Source of the DNA: Reyranella sp. | GTDB taxonomy: Bacteria > Pseudomonadota > Alphaproteobacteria > Reyranellales > Reyranellaceae | Assembly (NCBI RefSeq): GCF_004297265.1 | Contig: NZ_SCUT01000024.1 | Span: forward strand, 299,861-363,860 | Reading direction: 5' to 3' | Length of the DNA: 64,000 nucleotides | Program-made: the position numbers and the translations under genes | Notes under the pieces: generated by a model | What the model was told of the DNA's origin: nothing | The model's input: only the letters and a program-made list of their open reading frames with translations | The model's database searches: none | Part shown: positions 25,020-32,461 of the stretch, piece by piece | Layout of the letters: each line of letters opens with the position of its first letter | Numbering within the stretch: position 1 is the first letter of the stretch

Positions 25020-27044
25020 TCAGCGCGCCGCCCGATAGAGTGAGATCGATCCGCTGAGCGTGGCGATCACATCCGTTTCCTCGACATTTCGAAAGCCGGC
25101 TGCCGCCATGAGATCCGGCAGCACGCCACGAGCATTCGGCTCAGTGTTCGCCCGCCCGTCGAGATTCTGGATAATGCTTCCAAAGAGCGTGCGCATGAGG
25201 CGCGTGCGCTGAAGGCCATAGTCGGCAATGTGAAGCTCGCCACCGGTCTCCAAGGAGCGAAAAATAGAGGCGAGCGCGGCCTCCTTCTCTTCCATCGGCA
25301 CTTGATGAAATACGAGGCTGGAAACGATCTTTGTCGGTCGCTTGTCGCCGACGAGCTCGGCCACCTGCCGCGCGAAACCAACGTGCAGTTCGACAGAGAG
25401 ACCCGCGACTGCGAACCGCGCCCGCGCGCGTGCCATAACCGCGGGGTCGGGATCAATCCCAATAAGCCTGGCGGAAGGGGTGGCTCTTCCTATGCGCAAG
25501 AGAAGCGAACCTGTACCGCAGCCAATGCTCTCTTTTATGTACCGCTGCCAGCTCTCGGCGTTGCTTTTCCCATGCATCCAGATTCCGACCGTGACGAGGA
25601 TGATCGCAGCAAATAGCGAGCCGAAGCCTTCGGTCAGTTCACGCGAAGCACCGCTTATGCCGATGAAATAGGTGGCTACGAACCAAGTGGCTACGCCCGC
25701 GGCAAGCGCGGACGCCCATCCACCATGCACGAAGCCGAGCACTTCCGTGCGCTCGGTCTTGCGGAGGAAAGCGATCATCGCGACCACGATCAGCAGGGCC
25801 TCAAGTCCCTCGCGCAGGAGCACGCCAAACGCGCCTAGAAAGCTCGACGCGCTGCTGGCCTTCTCTGGAGCGAGTGCAGCCTCAGCTTCGCTGAAGAGGC
25901 CGGCGAGTTGCTGATTGGCGGCTTGGACCTCAGCAAGCGGGCGGGACCTACTGATAGCCGCTCTCAACGCGCCCATGGCCTGTTCAATTCGAGTCATCAG
26001 CTCCGGATCGCGGGCAGCCAAGACCGGTTCAACGGGCTCGAAGCCATCCAAATACGCCGATAACGCTAGATCGGCGGCCGCATTACGATCCCCGGCCGCA
26101 TAGGCCTTGAGGCTCGCATCGAGCCGCTCTCGGGTCAGCCTCAGTGACCCGTCAGGGTGCGAGGCGATCGCATCTGGATGGCGGCGCAAGTAAGCAATTA
26201 GAGCGTTTGCGTTTTCGTCACCCATGTCCGCCGCAGCGGCCACCGGTGTCGTGCCGACGAACGCGGCCAAATTCGGATATCGCTGACGAAGCGAAGCATC
26301 GTCCCGCCAAAGCCGCTCTCCCTGTGTCGCTTCAGCAGTCGGATAGGCGAAGCCACCCACATAGAACGCGAGCGCCCAGCGATCCTCATCGGACAGCGAA
26401 TCGAAGCTCGCCATGGCCGTGCCGTCGAGACCTTGAGTGATGACCTGATAAAGACCGAAAAGACTGCGCTGACGGGCACGAGTCTGATCGGTGAATGCGA
26501 TGGGCGGAGGCTTGAGCCCGATTGAACCGGGACCGTGACCGTCGCCCGTCGCGCCGTGGCACGAGACGCAGTTCTGCGAGTAAAGCGCAGCGCCACGAGC
26601 GAGATCGGGAGGCGCCGTCGGGGCGAGTGGCACGGGATACGCTGCGAGCAAGGCCGATGCGAGCGCCCTTGATTGTGCTGCAACTTCATTTGGAGACGCC
26701 TTGCGGGCGATTATCGTCCGCAGTGTCCGGCTCCGACCCAGCAATTCAGCTTTCCCGGCATTCTCCGGCAAGGCTGTAAGCCGCGTCTCTACCTGACCCG
26801 CGAACTCCGTCATCTCCGCATATTCCGCCTCGCTGCTGACACGCCCATCGGAGACCGCGCCAGCATAGTCGACTGCGATATAGTCAAGCAGGCGCCACAC
26901 TGTCTGGGCGTCCCTGTCCTGAGCGAGGGCCGGCCCCGACATGATTTGCGAGAGGAGCATCGCGAGGACAGCTATCCAAGCGTACCGAAAGGCCTTCCCT
27001 TTGCTGTCGACGGGAGAGCGGCGAAGACCATTGGACCGGTGCAC
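25020..27044 (-). CDS. Chimera: cytochrome c / FTR1-type permease (PbrT-like) fused to a truncated SAM methyltransferase
   Basis: This is one uninterrupted 674-codon frame. Residues 1-42 are a signal peptide. CVSCH (159-163) is a haem c site of the cytochrome domain found in PbrT/EfeU-like proteins, and REGLEALL (411-418) begins the FTR1 permease domain. After about residue 505 (SWQRYIKE) the permease stops with only three of about seven helices. GCGTGS (508-513), LIGIDPDP and FHQVPMEEKE follow, which is a class I methyltransferase lacking its first segment. The join is near base 25525. Both halves are incomplete, so lead uptake is doubtful. A MerR-type promoter lies upstream. Confidence 0.85.
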   Translation of the reverse strand: MHRSNGLRRSPVDSKGKAFRYAWIAVLAMLLSQIMSGPALAQDRDAQTVWRLLDYIAVDYAGAVSDGRVSSEAEYAEMTEFAGQVETRLTALPENAGKAELLGRSRTLRTIIARKASPNEVAAQSRALASALLAAYPVPLAPTAPPDLARGAALYSQNCVSCHGATGDGHGPGSIGLKPPPIAFTDQTRARQRSLFGLYQVITQGLDGTAMASFDSLSDEDRWALAFYVGGFAYPTAEATQGERLWRDDASLRQRYPNLAAFVGTTPVAAAADMGDENANALIAYLRRHPDAIASHPDGSLRLTRERLDASLKAYAAGDRNAAADLALSAYLDGFEPVEPVLAARDPELMTRIEQAMGALRAAISRSRPLAEVQAANQQLAGLFSEAEAALAPEKASSASSFLGAFGVLLREGLEALLIVVAMIAFLRKTERTEVLGFVHGGWASALAAGVATWFVATYFIGISGASRELTEGFGSLFAAIILVTVGIWMHGKSNAESWQRYIKESIGCGTGSLLLRIGRATPSARLIGIDPDPAVMARARARFAVAGLSVELHVGFARQVAELVGDKRPTKIVSSLVFHQVPMEEKEAALASIFRSLETGGELHIADYGLQRTRLMRTLFGSIIQNLDGRANTEPNARGVLPDLMAAAGFRNVEETDVIATLSGSISLYRAAR

Positions 27045-27073
27045 GACGAACCTCTAGTTAAGAATCGTTCGCG

Positions 27074-27103
27074 ACATAGCCCTGTAGTCGCTACAGGATC
27101 AAG
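27074..27103 (-). promoter_or_regulatory. MerR-type promoter/operator of the PbrT-like gene, copy 4
   Basis: CTGTAGTCGCTACAG lies at 27083-27097, identical to copy 2. Leftward -35 TTGATC (27103-27098) and -10 TATGTC (27079-27074) are 18 bases apart. The start codon of the downstream gene is at 27044. Confidence 0.78.
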
Positions 27104-27288
27104 TGCCAATGCGAACCTTGGAGATCCAGCCGTTGCGAAGGTCGCGATAAATCTGGAATTTCTGGACGCGCCGAAGAATCGTAAAACGAGAAGTCGTCCT
27201 AGTCGAAGCCCGCGCTCAATCAGCTCTCGTAGTGGTTTCGGCGGCCCTCGGCCGCTCACGGCGGCATCCACCGGCGAACGGCCGCAAT

Positions 27289-27338
27289 ATCATAGCGCTC
27301 CGGCAGAAACGTAGTTATCGGTTTCATCCACGCTGGGG
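27289..27338 (+). repeat. Direct repeat flanking the mer module, left copy
   Basis: These 50 bases, from TCATAGCGCTCC to TCCACGCTGGGGC, recur in the same orientation at 31325-31374 with seven differences by eye. The two copies bracket merR to merBA. They could be remnants of a duplicated gene end or the scars of a mobile unit; I see no transposase. Confidence 0.75.
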
Positions 27339-27462
27339 CCAAATACCGCCGTTTATTCGCGGCAGCACCACACGGCGCTCCAGACTACGATAGCTAACTA
27401 CGACAGCATCTTAGCAAGGCGAGGTGTAGCGTAGGCAATTCGCTAACGTGATCCGGACTGGC

Positions 27463-27885
27463 CTACGCGTGACCAGCGAACAGGGTTTCTATTAGCGGGC
27501 ATTCTGGCAGCGTGCCGTCGGCGCATTGCGCGACCACGTCCTTCAGCACCCGCTCCATCCGTTTGAGATCGGTGATCTTCGCCCGCACGTCATCGAGGTG
27601 GGCAGCGGCGACGGCGCGTGCCTCGGCGCAAGGCTGATCACGTTCGTCGACGAGGCGCAGTAACTCGCGAATCTCATCAAGGGAAAAGCCGAGCTCACGT
27701 GCTCGCAGCACGAAGCGAAGGCGACGCTCGTGCGTGGCGTCGTAGCTGCGATAGCCCGTCGACGTGCGCGGCGGCTCGGGCAGAAGGCCGACCTTCTCGT
27801 AGTAGCGCACGGTCTCCAGGTTGCTACCGGTCCGCCGGGCGAGTTCAGCCCGCCGCAGGCCCTTCACCACAGCGTGATCGCGCAT
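27463..27885 (-). CDS. merR: MerR, mercury-responsive regulator
   Basis: The 140-residue MerR-family protein has a helix-turn-helix at residues 11-48 (RRAELARRTGSNLETVRYYE). Cysteines lie at about 86, 121 and 129 (QPCAEAR and CADGTLPECPLIETL), matching the three-cysteine Hg(II) site of MerR. It is divergent from merT. The 84 bases between them contain the operator. It is the only merR in the module and its assignment rests on both cysteines and neighbours. A Pb/Cd-type specificity cannot be excluded by sequence alone. Confidence 0.88.
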   Translation of the reverse strand: MRDHAVVKGLRRAELARRTGSNLETVRYYEKVGLLPEPPRTSTGYRSYDATHERRLRFVLRARELGFSLDEIRELLRLVDERDQPCAEARAVAAAHLDDVRAKITDLKRMERVLKDVVAQCADGTLPECPLIETLFAGHA

Positions 27886-27897
27886 CGCAAAAACCCC

Positions 27898-27928
27898 TTG
27901 ACCCTGTAGTGACTACAGACCGCATCCT
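27898..27928 (+). promoter_or_regulatory. MerR-type promoter/operator of the mer operon, copy 5
   Basis: TTGACC at 27898-27903 is a good -35. CTGTAGTGACTACAG at 27904-27918 is the spacer palindrome. The -10 (27923-27928, CATCCT, at 19 bases) is poor. The palindrome is the same half-site as the lead-island copies and not the classical mer GTAC-N4-GTAC type. Confidence 0.75.
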
Positions 27929-27969
27929 ACGCCGCAATGAGGATTTCGGCAAGGAAGGAGACGTCGGAC

Positions 27970-28395
27970 ATGGATGCATCGCGGTCCGGAACGGCAGATA
28001 CGGCGCCCGCCACGACTGTTCTTGCATCGTCGGAGCGGACCGAGGCTGGACGCCAGCGCCTGGTCGCTGTGGGCGGCATTCTTGGTGCGATAGCCGCCTC
28101 GTCCTGCTGCGTCATTCCGCTCGTCCTGTTCAGCCTCGGCATTGGCGGCGCCTGGATCGGCAACCTGACGGCGCTCGCGCCGTACAAGCCGCTATTCGTC
28201 GCCGGAACGGCGGGCCTCCTCGGATACGGCTTCTATCTTGTCTATTGGAAGCCGCAGCGCGTCTGCACCGATGGCGCAGCTTGCGCGCGCCCCATCCCCA
28301 GCCGGCTCGTCCAGGTCGCGCTCTGGATTGCGACTGTGCTCGTGATAGCCGCCTTTGCCTTCGACTATGTCGCCCCGCTGCTGCTTCGCGCCTGA
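27970..28395 (+). CDS. merT: MerT, mercuric ion inner-membrane transporter
   Basis: The 141-residue protein has three membrane helices. The vicinal cysteines of TM1 are in ASSCCVIPLVLFSLG (about residues 45-60), and a cytoplasmic loop Cys pair is in RVCTDGAACARP. These are the MerT sites that pass Hg(II) from MerP inward to the reductase. ATG 27970 follows AAGGAAGGAG about ten bases upstream; the frame could start earlier at 27937 but without a better site. It has a 30-residue N-terminal extension compared with Tn501 MerT. Confidence 0.93.
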   Translation: MDASRSGTADTAPATTVLASSERTEAGRQRLVAVGGILGAIAASSCCVIPLVLFSLGIGGAWIGNLTALAPYKPLFVAGTAGLLGYGFYLVYWKPQRVCTDGAACARPIPSRLVQVALWIATVLVIAAFAFDYVAPLLLRA

Positions 28396-28416
28396 CACCA
28401 AGAGGAGACCTGCCCT

Positions 28417-28710
28417 ATGAAGAAGAGGTTGAGCGTCCTTGCCCTGATCGCCTCGATGATGACGGCATCGACCGCCTTGGCCGCCGAACGCACCGTAACG
28501 TTTGCTGTCGACAACATGACCTGCGCCTCGTGCCCGTACATCGTGAAGACCTCGATGGCGGCGGTCTCGGGCGTCGCGAACGTGACCGTCTCTTTCAAGG
28601 CGAAAACCGCAACCGTGACCTTCGACGACGCAAGGACGAACGCCGACACCATCGCAGCCGCCAGCATGAACGCGGGCTATCCAGCCCACCTGAGGCAGCA
28701 AGGCAGCTAA
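28417..28710 (+). CDS. merP: MerP, periplasmic mercury-binding protein
   Basis: This 97-residue protein has a signal peptide (residues 1-22, ending TALA) and one HMA domain. The metal site is NMTCASCPYIVK, with both cysteines present. MerP captures Hg(II) in the periplasm and hands it to MerT. It is 21 bases downstream of merT, preceded by AGAGGAG. The following merF-like frame starts one base after its stop. Confidence 0.95.
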   Translation: MKKRLSVLALIASMMTASTALAAERTVTFAVDNMTCASCPYIVKTSMAAVSGVANVTVSFKAKTATVTFDDARTNADTIAAASMNAGYPAHLRQQGS

Positions 28711-28711
28711 T

Positions 28712-28960
28712 ATGAGTGACCGCACTGCAATCCGCGCAGGTATGGCCGGTGCCGTCCTCGCCGCGATCTGCTGCGCCGCGCCGTTCCTTGCCTTCGGCCT
28801 GCCCTTTGCGGGCCTTGGCCGTCGCTAGCCAGTACGGGCCTGGTTAGTGCTTCCGCTGATGATTGCAAGCTTCGGCCTCATCGCTTGGATATTCCATCGT
28901 CGCCACGCAAAGGCGGCTCGCTGCGAGACTACGATTCACAATGAAGGCGTGAAGCCATGA
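28712..28960 (+). pseudogene. merF-like mercury transporter gene interrupted by an amber codon
   Basis: The frame begins MSDRTAIRAGMAGAVLAAIC, with a vicinal Cys pair followed by AAPFLAFGLPF (first helix). It hits TAG at 28826-28828 (codon 39). Without a frame change it continues as a second hydrophobic helix (LVLPLMIASFGLIAWIF), a basic loop and a C-terminal Cys region, ending in TGA at 28958-28960 that overlaps the merBA start in ATGA. Two helices with a CC pair fit MerF (about 80 residues). A single base change explains the break. Readthrough or reinitiation is possible but not shown. Confidence 0.8.
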
Positions 28961-31221
28961 GCGATTGCTGTGCCTCCTCTTCGTCCCGAAACGAAGCTGT
29001 CATCCCTACGCTCGAGACACTGCCGAGCTATCACGTGCGGCCGGGCGTAACTTTCCCGGACTGGTCAGCAGTCACATCGCGCGCAGTGAGGGACGCCCTG
29101 CTGGCCATGGTCGGGTCCGGCCATGTGCTCAATCGCTGGAGCGGCTACGATCCCGCTACAGATCTCGCGCGCGTTGCACTGCTTCAGTTCTACGTCGAAC
29201 ACGGGCGGGCCCCGGCCATAGCCACGCTTGCGAACCGTGCAGGACTCGGTGAGGCGGCCGTTCCGCCGTTGCTCGAAGAGCTCCGCCGGCGCGACCTGGT
29301 CGTTCTCGACGGCGAACGGATCGTCGGCGCCTATCCGTTCACCGACCAGGACAGGGGCCATCAGGTCACGCTGGACGGGCGCGCGCTCAACGCCATGTGC
29401 GCCGTCGACGCGCTTGGCATCGGCACCATGACCGATCGCGACATCTCGATCGCCTCGCGCTGCCGCCATTGCGGTGCGCCGATCCGGATCACCACACGGG
29501 ATCGAGGGCGGGCGCTGGCCGATGTTGAGCCGCGGACGGCCGTCATGTGGCAAAGCGTTCGCTATGAAGACGCATGCGCCGCAAGCTCGCTGTGCGCGGC
29601 GACCGCCTTTTTCTGCTCGGATGACCATCTCTCTGCCTGGCGCCGCGAGCGTTCCGCCGACGAGCCCGGTTTTCGCCTGTCGATCGAGGACGGGCTGGAG
29701 GCCGGTCGCGCTCTGTTCGGGCCGAGCCTCGCCGGGCTCGGTGTGACACCACGATCGTCTGTTGATCCGGAATCGAAGAGCCCGGCAGTCGCCAACCGCT
29801 CCGTCCACACAAACGGTCGCAATGGAGGCGCTTACGATCTCGTCGTGATCGGCGCCGGCTCGGCCGGATTCTCGGCCTCGATCACGGCCGCCGATCAGGG
29901 CGCGCAGGTGGCGCTCATCGGCAGCGGCACCATCGGCGGCACTTGCGTCAATATCGGCTGCGTGCCGTCAAAGACCCTGATCCGCGCGGCCGAGACACTT
30001 CACAACGCTCGCGTGGCGGCACGTTTTGCCGGTATTACTGCTGAAGCCGAACTGACAGACTGGCGGGGAACCGTTCGTCAGAAGGACGCCCTCGTTTCCG
30101 AACTGCGCCAGGCCAAGTACGTCGATCTGCTCCCCGCGTACAACGGCATCGCCTATCGCGACGGGCCAGCTCGCCTCCTCGACGGCGGTGTCGAAGTAGA
30201 CGGCGCGCGTATCGCCGCTGGCAAGATCATCATCGCGACCGGCGCGCGGCCGGCAGTGCCCGCCATTCCTGGCATCGAGACCGTGCCGTATCTCACTAGC
30301 ACGACGGCGCTCGACCTCGAGGAGCTGCCGCGCTCGCTGCTCGTGATCGGCGGCGGCTACATCGGCGCGGAACTCGCCCAGATGTTCGCTCGTGCCGGCG
30401 TCAGGGTGACCCTCGTCTGCCGGTCCCGTCTACTCCCCGAGGCCGAGCCCGAGATCGGTGCGGCGCTCGCGGGATATTTCGGGGACGAAGGCATCACCGT
30501 TGTCTCCGGCATCGCTTACCGCGCGATCCGCAAAACCGATGGCGGTGTGTCGCTGACGGTCACGCGCGACGGCGAGGATATTTCGATCGACGCCGATCAT
30601 GTGCTGATCACCACGGGGCGCACGCCCAACATCGAGGGCCTTGGGCTGGCCGAGCACGGGATCACCGTCTCGGCAAAAGGCGGCATCGTGGTCGACGACC
30701 GCATGCGCACGACCAGGGCTGACGTCTATGCCGCCGGCGACGTCACCGGCCGCGACCAGTTCGTCTACATGGCCGCCTATGGCGCCAAGCTCGCCGCGAA
30801 GAACGCCCTCAACGGCGACAGCCTGCACTACGACAACCGCGCGATGCCTGCCATTGTGTTCACCGATCCACAGGTGGCGAGCGTCGGGCTCACCGAGGCT
30901 GCCGCGCGCACGGCCGGGCATGTGGTTCGCGTTTCGACGATCGGCCTGGACCAGGTGCCGCGAGCGCTTGCCGCTCGCGACACCCGCGGTCTGATCAAGC
31001 TCGTGGCGGACGCCGGCAGCGGCTGTCTGCTCGGCGCGCATATCCTCGCGCCGGAAGGCGCCGACAGTATCCAGACCGCGGCGCTTGCAATCCGCCAGGG
31101 GCTCACCGTCGATGACCTCGCGGATACCATCTTTCCGTATCTCACGACTGTCGAGGGCCTGAAGCTCGCGGCGCTGTCGTTCGAGAAAGACGTGGCAAAG
31201 TTGTCATGTTGCGCCGGATAG
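28957..31221 (+). CDS. merBA: MerB-MerA fusion: organomercurial lyase joined to mercuric reductase
   Basis: The 754-residue cytoplasmic protein has a MerB domain in residues 20-265, with Cys148 and Asp151 in MCAVDALG, Cys169/172 in SRCRHCGAP and Cys213 in SLCAATAFF. These match the Cys96, Asp99 and Cys159 triad of MerB. After a linker (265-290) comes MerA: FAD motif VIGAGSAG (297-304), redox pair GGTCVNIGCVPSK (328-340), GGGYIGAELAQMF and the C-terminal Cys751-Cys752 (KLSCCAG). The usual MerA N-terminal HMA domain is absent. The fusion would cleave R-Hg and reduce Hg(II) in one chain. ATG 28957 overlaps the merF-like stop. Confidence 0.93.
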   Translation: MSDCCASSSSRNEAVIPTLETLPSYHVRPGVTFPDWSAVTSRAVRDALLAMVGSGHVLNRWSGYDPATDLARVALLQFYVEHGRAPAIATLANRAGLGEAAVPPLLEELRRRDLVVLDGERIVGAYPFTDQDRGHQVTLDGRALNAMCAVDALGIGTMTDRDISIASRCRHCGAPIRITTRDRGRALADVEPRTAVMWQSVRYEDACAASSLCAATAFFCSDDHLSAWRRERSADEPGFRLSIEDGLEAGRALFGPSLAGLGVTPRSSVDPESKSPAVANRSVHTNGRNGGAYDLVVIGAGSAGFSASITAADQGAQVALIGSGTIGGTCVNIGCVPSKTLIRAAETLHNARVAARFAGITAEAELTDWRGTVRQKDALVSELRQAKYVDLLPAYNGIAYRDGPARLLDGGVEVDGARIAAGKIIIATGARPAVPAIPGIETVPYLTSTTALDLEELPRSLLVIGGGYIGAELAQMFARAGVRVTLVCRSRLLPEAEPEIGAALAGYFGDEGITVVSGIAYRAIRKTDGGVSLTVTRDGEDISIDADHVLITTGRTPNIEGLGLAEHGITVSAKGGIVVDDRMRTTRADVYAAGDVTGRDQFVYMAAYGAKLAAKNALNGDSLHYDNRAMPAIVFTDPQVASVGLTEAAARTAGHVVRVSTIGLDQVPRALAARDTRGLIKLVADAGSGCLLGAHILAPEGADSIQTAALAIRQGLTVDDLADTIFPYLTTVEGLKLAALSFEKDVAKLSCCAG

Positions 31222-31453
31222 TGATCGCAGCTGGGCGTCCGCAGCTCGTTTGCAGCACCTGTCGTAGTGAGATCGCGTGCTGCATCGCATTCGAGGCGGC
31301 GTTGGCGTTTTGAGGGATACGCGCTCATAGCGCTCCAGCGAAGATGTAGTTATCAGTTTCGTCCACGCTGGGGCGCCACTTCGTGGGAGCGTGATCGGAT
31401 GCTCATGCGTACGGCATCGCATCGCAGGATTAGCGGTCGTAACCTGGCGCAAG
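31222..31453. other. Intergenic region between merBA and tRNA-Arg
   Basis: These 232 bases contain the right copy of the flanking direct repeat (31325-31374) and no gene that I can support. The end of the mer transcript should lie here, but no clear terminator hairpin with a T-run is visible. Confidence 0.55.
31325..31374 (+). repeat. Direct repeat flanking the mer module, right copy
   Basis: This is the second copy of the 50-base repeat described at 27289-27338, in the same orientation, about 86 percent identical by eye. It lies about 100 bases after the merBA stop. The inner identical core is TAGTTATC and the ends TCATAGCGCTCC and TCCACGCTGGGGC. Confidence 0.75.
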
Positions 31454-31530
31454 TGGCGCACCCGACAGGATTCGAACCTGTGGCCTCCACCTTCGGAGGG
31501 TGGCGCTCTATCCAGCTGAGCTACGGGTGC
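31454..31530 (-). tRNA. tRNA-Arg (anticodon CCG), CCA encoded
   Basis: On the minus strand the sequence folds as a complete cloverleaf. Acceptor GCACCCG pairs with CGGGTGC. The D arm has AGCTGGATA. The anticodon stem CCACC/GGTGG has loop CTCCGAA (anticodon CCG), and the T arm is ACAGG TTCGAAT CCTGT. Discriminator G is followed by an encoded CCA (31456-31454). The gene is intact and lies at the right end of the integrative element, which suggests it is either part of the attachment site or carried by the element. Confidence 0.96.
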
Positions 31531-31668
31531 TTCGTCACTTCGCCTAACGCCACGGACCTAGAACGGTCAATGGAATCTGATGCGCATCAAACATGAGAGC
31601 TTGCCGGACAATAACCATCGGCGAAGTGCCATGCGACGACGCCCCGCCAACGTATCCTTCACTGCGCT

Positions 31669-31705
31669 GCCTTACGCTCTCAACTGCTTACGCGGTGCTT
31701 ACGCG
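31669..31705 (+). repeat. Short direct repeats, possible integrase arm sites
   Basis: TGCTTACGCG occurs at 31685-31694 and 31696-31705, with a related TGCCTTACGC at about 31669-31678. Tandem 10-base repeats about 100 bases inside a tRNA-borne junction fit arm-type binding sites of a tyrosine recombinase or excisionase. No integrase in the window allows a test. Confidence 0.4.
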
Positions 31706-31805
31706 ACATTTCTGCGAGCTTGAGGCGGTTAGTGCCGATCCGGCAAGTGCTTGATTTTCTATCTAGTTCTTATCTCCTCTTACTTTTAGAAACAGCTTGC
31801 CTTTG

Positions 31806-31850
<45 letters not shown>

Positions 31851-32010
31851 CGGCGGACCATACCGGAGGGGCCTTCGCCGCGCAACGCACTCACTCCGAG
31901 GTGGTCCGACGGCCGAGGTTGATCGCTTCATGCCGACTGTTAAGGTCGCCGTCGCAAGTCCAGCGGCGTCATATCCGCGCATTTGTTGAGGTTTTTCGGG
32001 AGGTCCAGCC

Positions 32011-32436
32011 GTGTCCGATCACGCTCTTCGTCACGCCGTCAACATCAAGGCGGATGCCGCCAAGGTTCACGCCGCCCTGACGACCCTGGAGGGGCTCCGG
32101 GGTTGGACGATGGCGGAAGTGTCCGGCGGCGGCGGCGTGGGGAGCCAGTGGACCTTGAAATATGCCGATGGCCCGACCTTTGTCTGGGAAGTCGCGTCGC
32201 AGGGGGCGGACAGCGTCGCCTGGAAGTGCATCCAGGGGCCGGGTGACGCCGCCGGCACCAGCGTCTCGTTCAATCTCGGCCAGACGCCGCACGGGCGGGT
32301 CCATCTCACCTTCGCCCATTCCGGCTGGCCGCATCAGAAGGGCAACTTCGAGAAGTGCAATGCCCTGTGGGGGATGATGCTGCATCACCTCAGGGGCTTC
32401 GCCGAGCACGGCAGGACCGCACCGGCCTATTCCTGA
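32011..32436 (+). CDS. SRPBCC-family (START/Bet v1-like) protein
   Basis: The 141-residue protein starts from GTG 32011 with GGGAGG upstream. The N-terminal INIKADAAKVHAALTTLEGLRGW is the usual beginning of SRPBCC/AHSA1-type domains, and VHLTFAHSGW is the typical middle strand. The fold binds hydrophobic ligands in a deep cavity. It is the first chromosomal gene beyond the attachment region and reads into a UbiD gene 25 bases later. It might bind an aromatic intermediate, but this is only inferred from proximity. Confidence 0.78.
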   Translation: MSDHALRHAVNIKADAAKVHAALTTLEGLRGWTMAEVSGGGGVGSQWTLKYADGPTFVWEVASQGADSVAWKCIQGPGDAAGTSVSFNLGQTPHGRVHLTFAHSGWPHQKGNFEKCNALWGMMLHHLRGFAEHGRTAPAYS

Positions 32437-32461
32437 TCTCCCTTTTCATCCGGGTAGGACA

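Larger units (their letters stand above)
27045..27462. other. Intergenic region between the lead and mer modules
   Basis: This 418-base region holds the promoter/operator of the PbrT-like chimera (27074-27103) and the left copy of a 50-base direct repeat (27289-27338). Frames in 27105-27290 are open for short distances, but I recognise no gene. It probably marks the junction where the mer module was added. Confidence 0.6.

Noticed and set aside
26972..27271. Minus-strand 99-codon frame overlapping the copy 4 operator
   Set aside because: It would place a start inside an unassigned region and read through a promoter/operator; no homology recognised.
27289..31374. The 50-base repeats as terminal inverted repeats of a transposon
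   Set aside because: They are in the same orientation, not inverted, and no transposase or resolvase gene lies between them.
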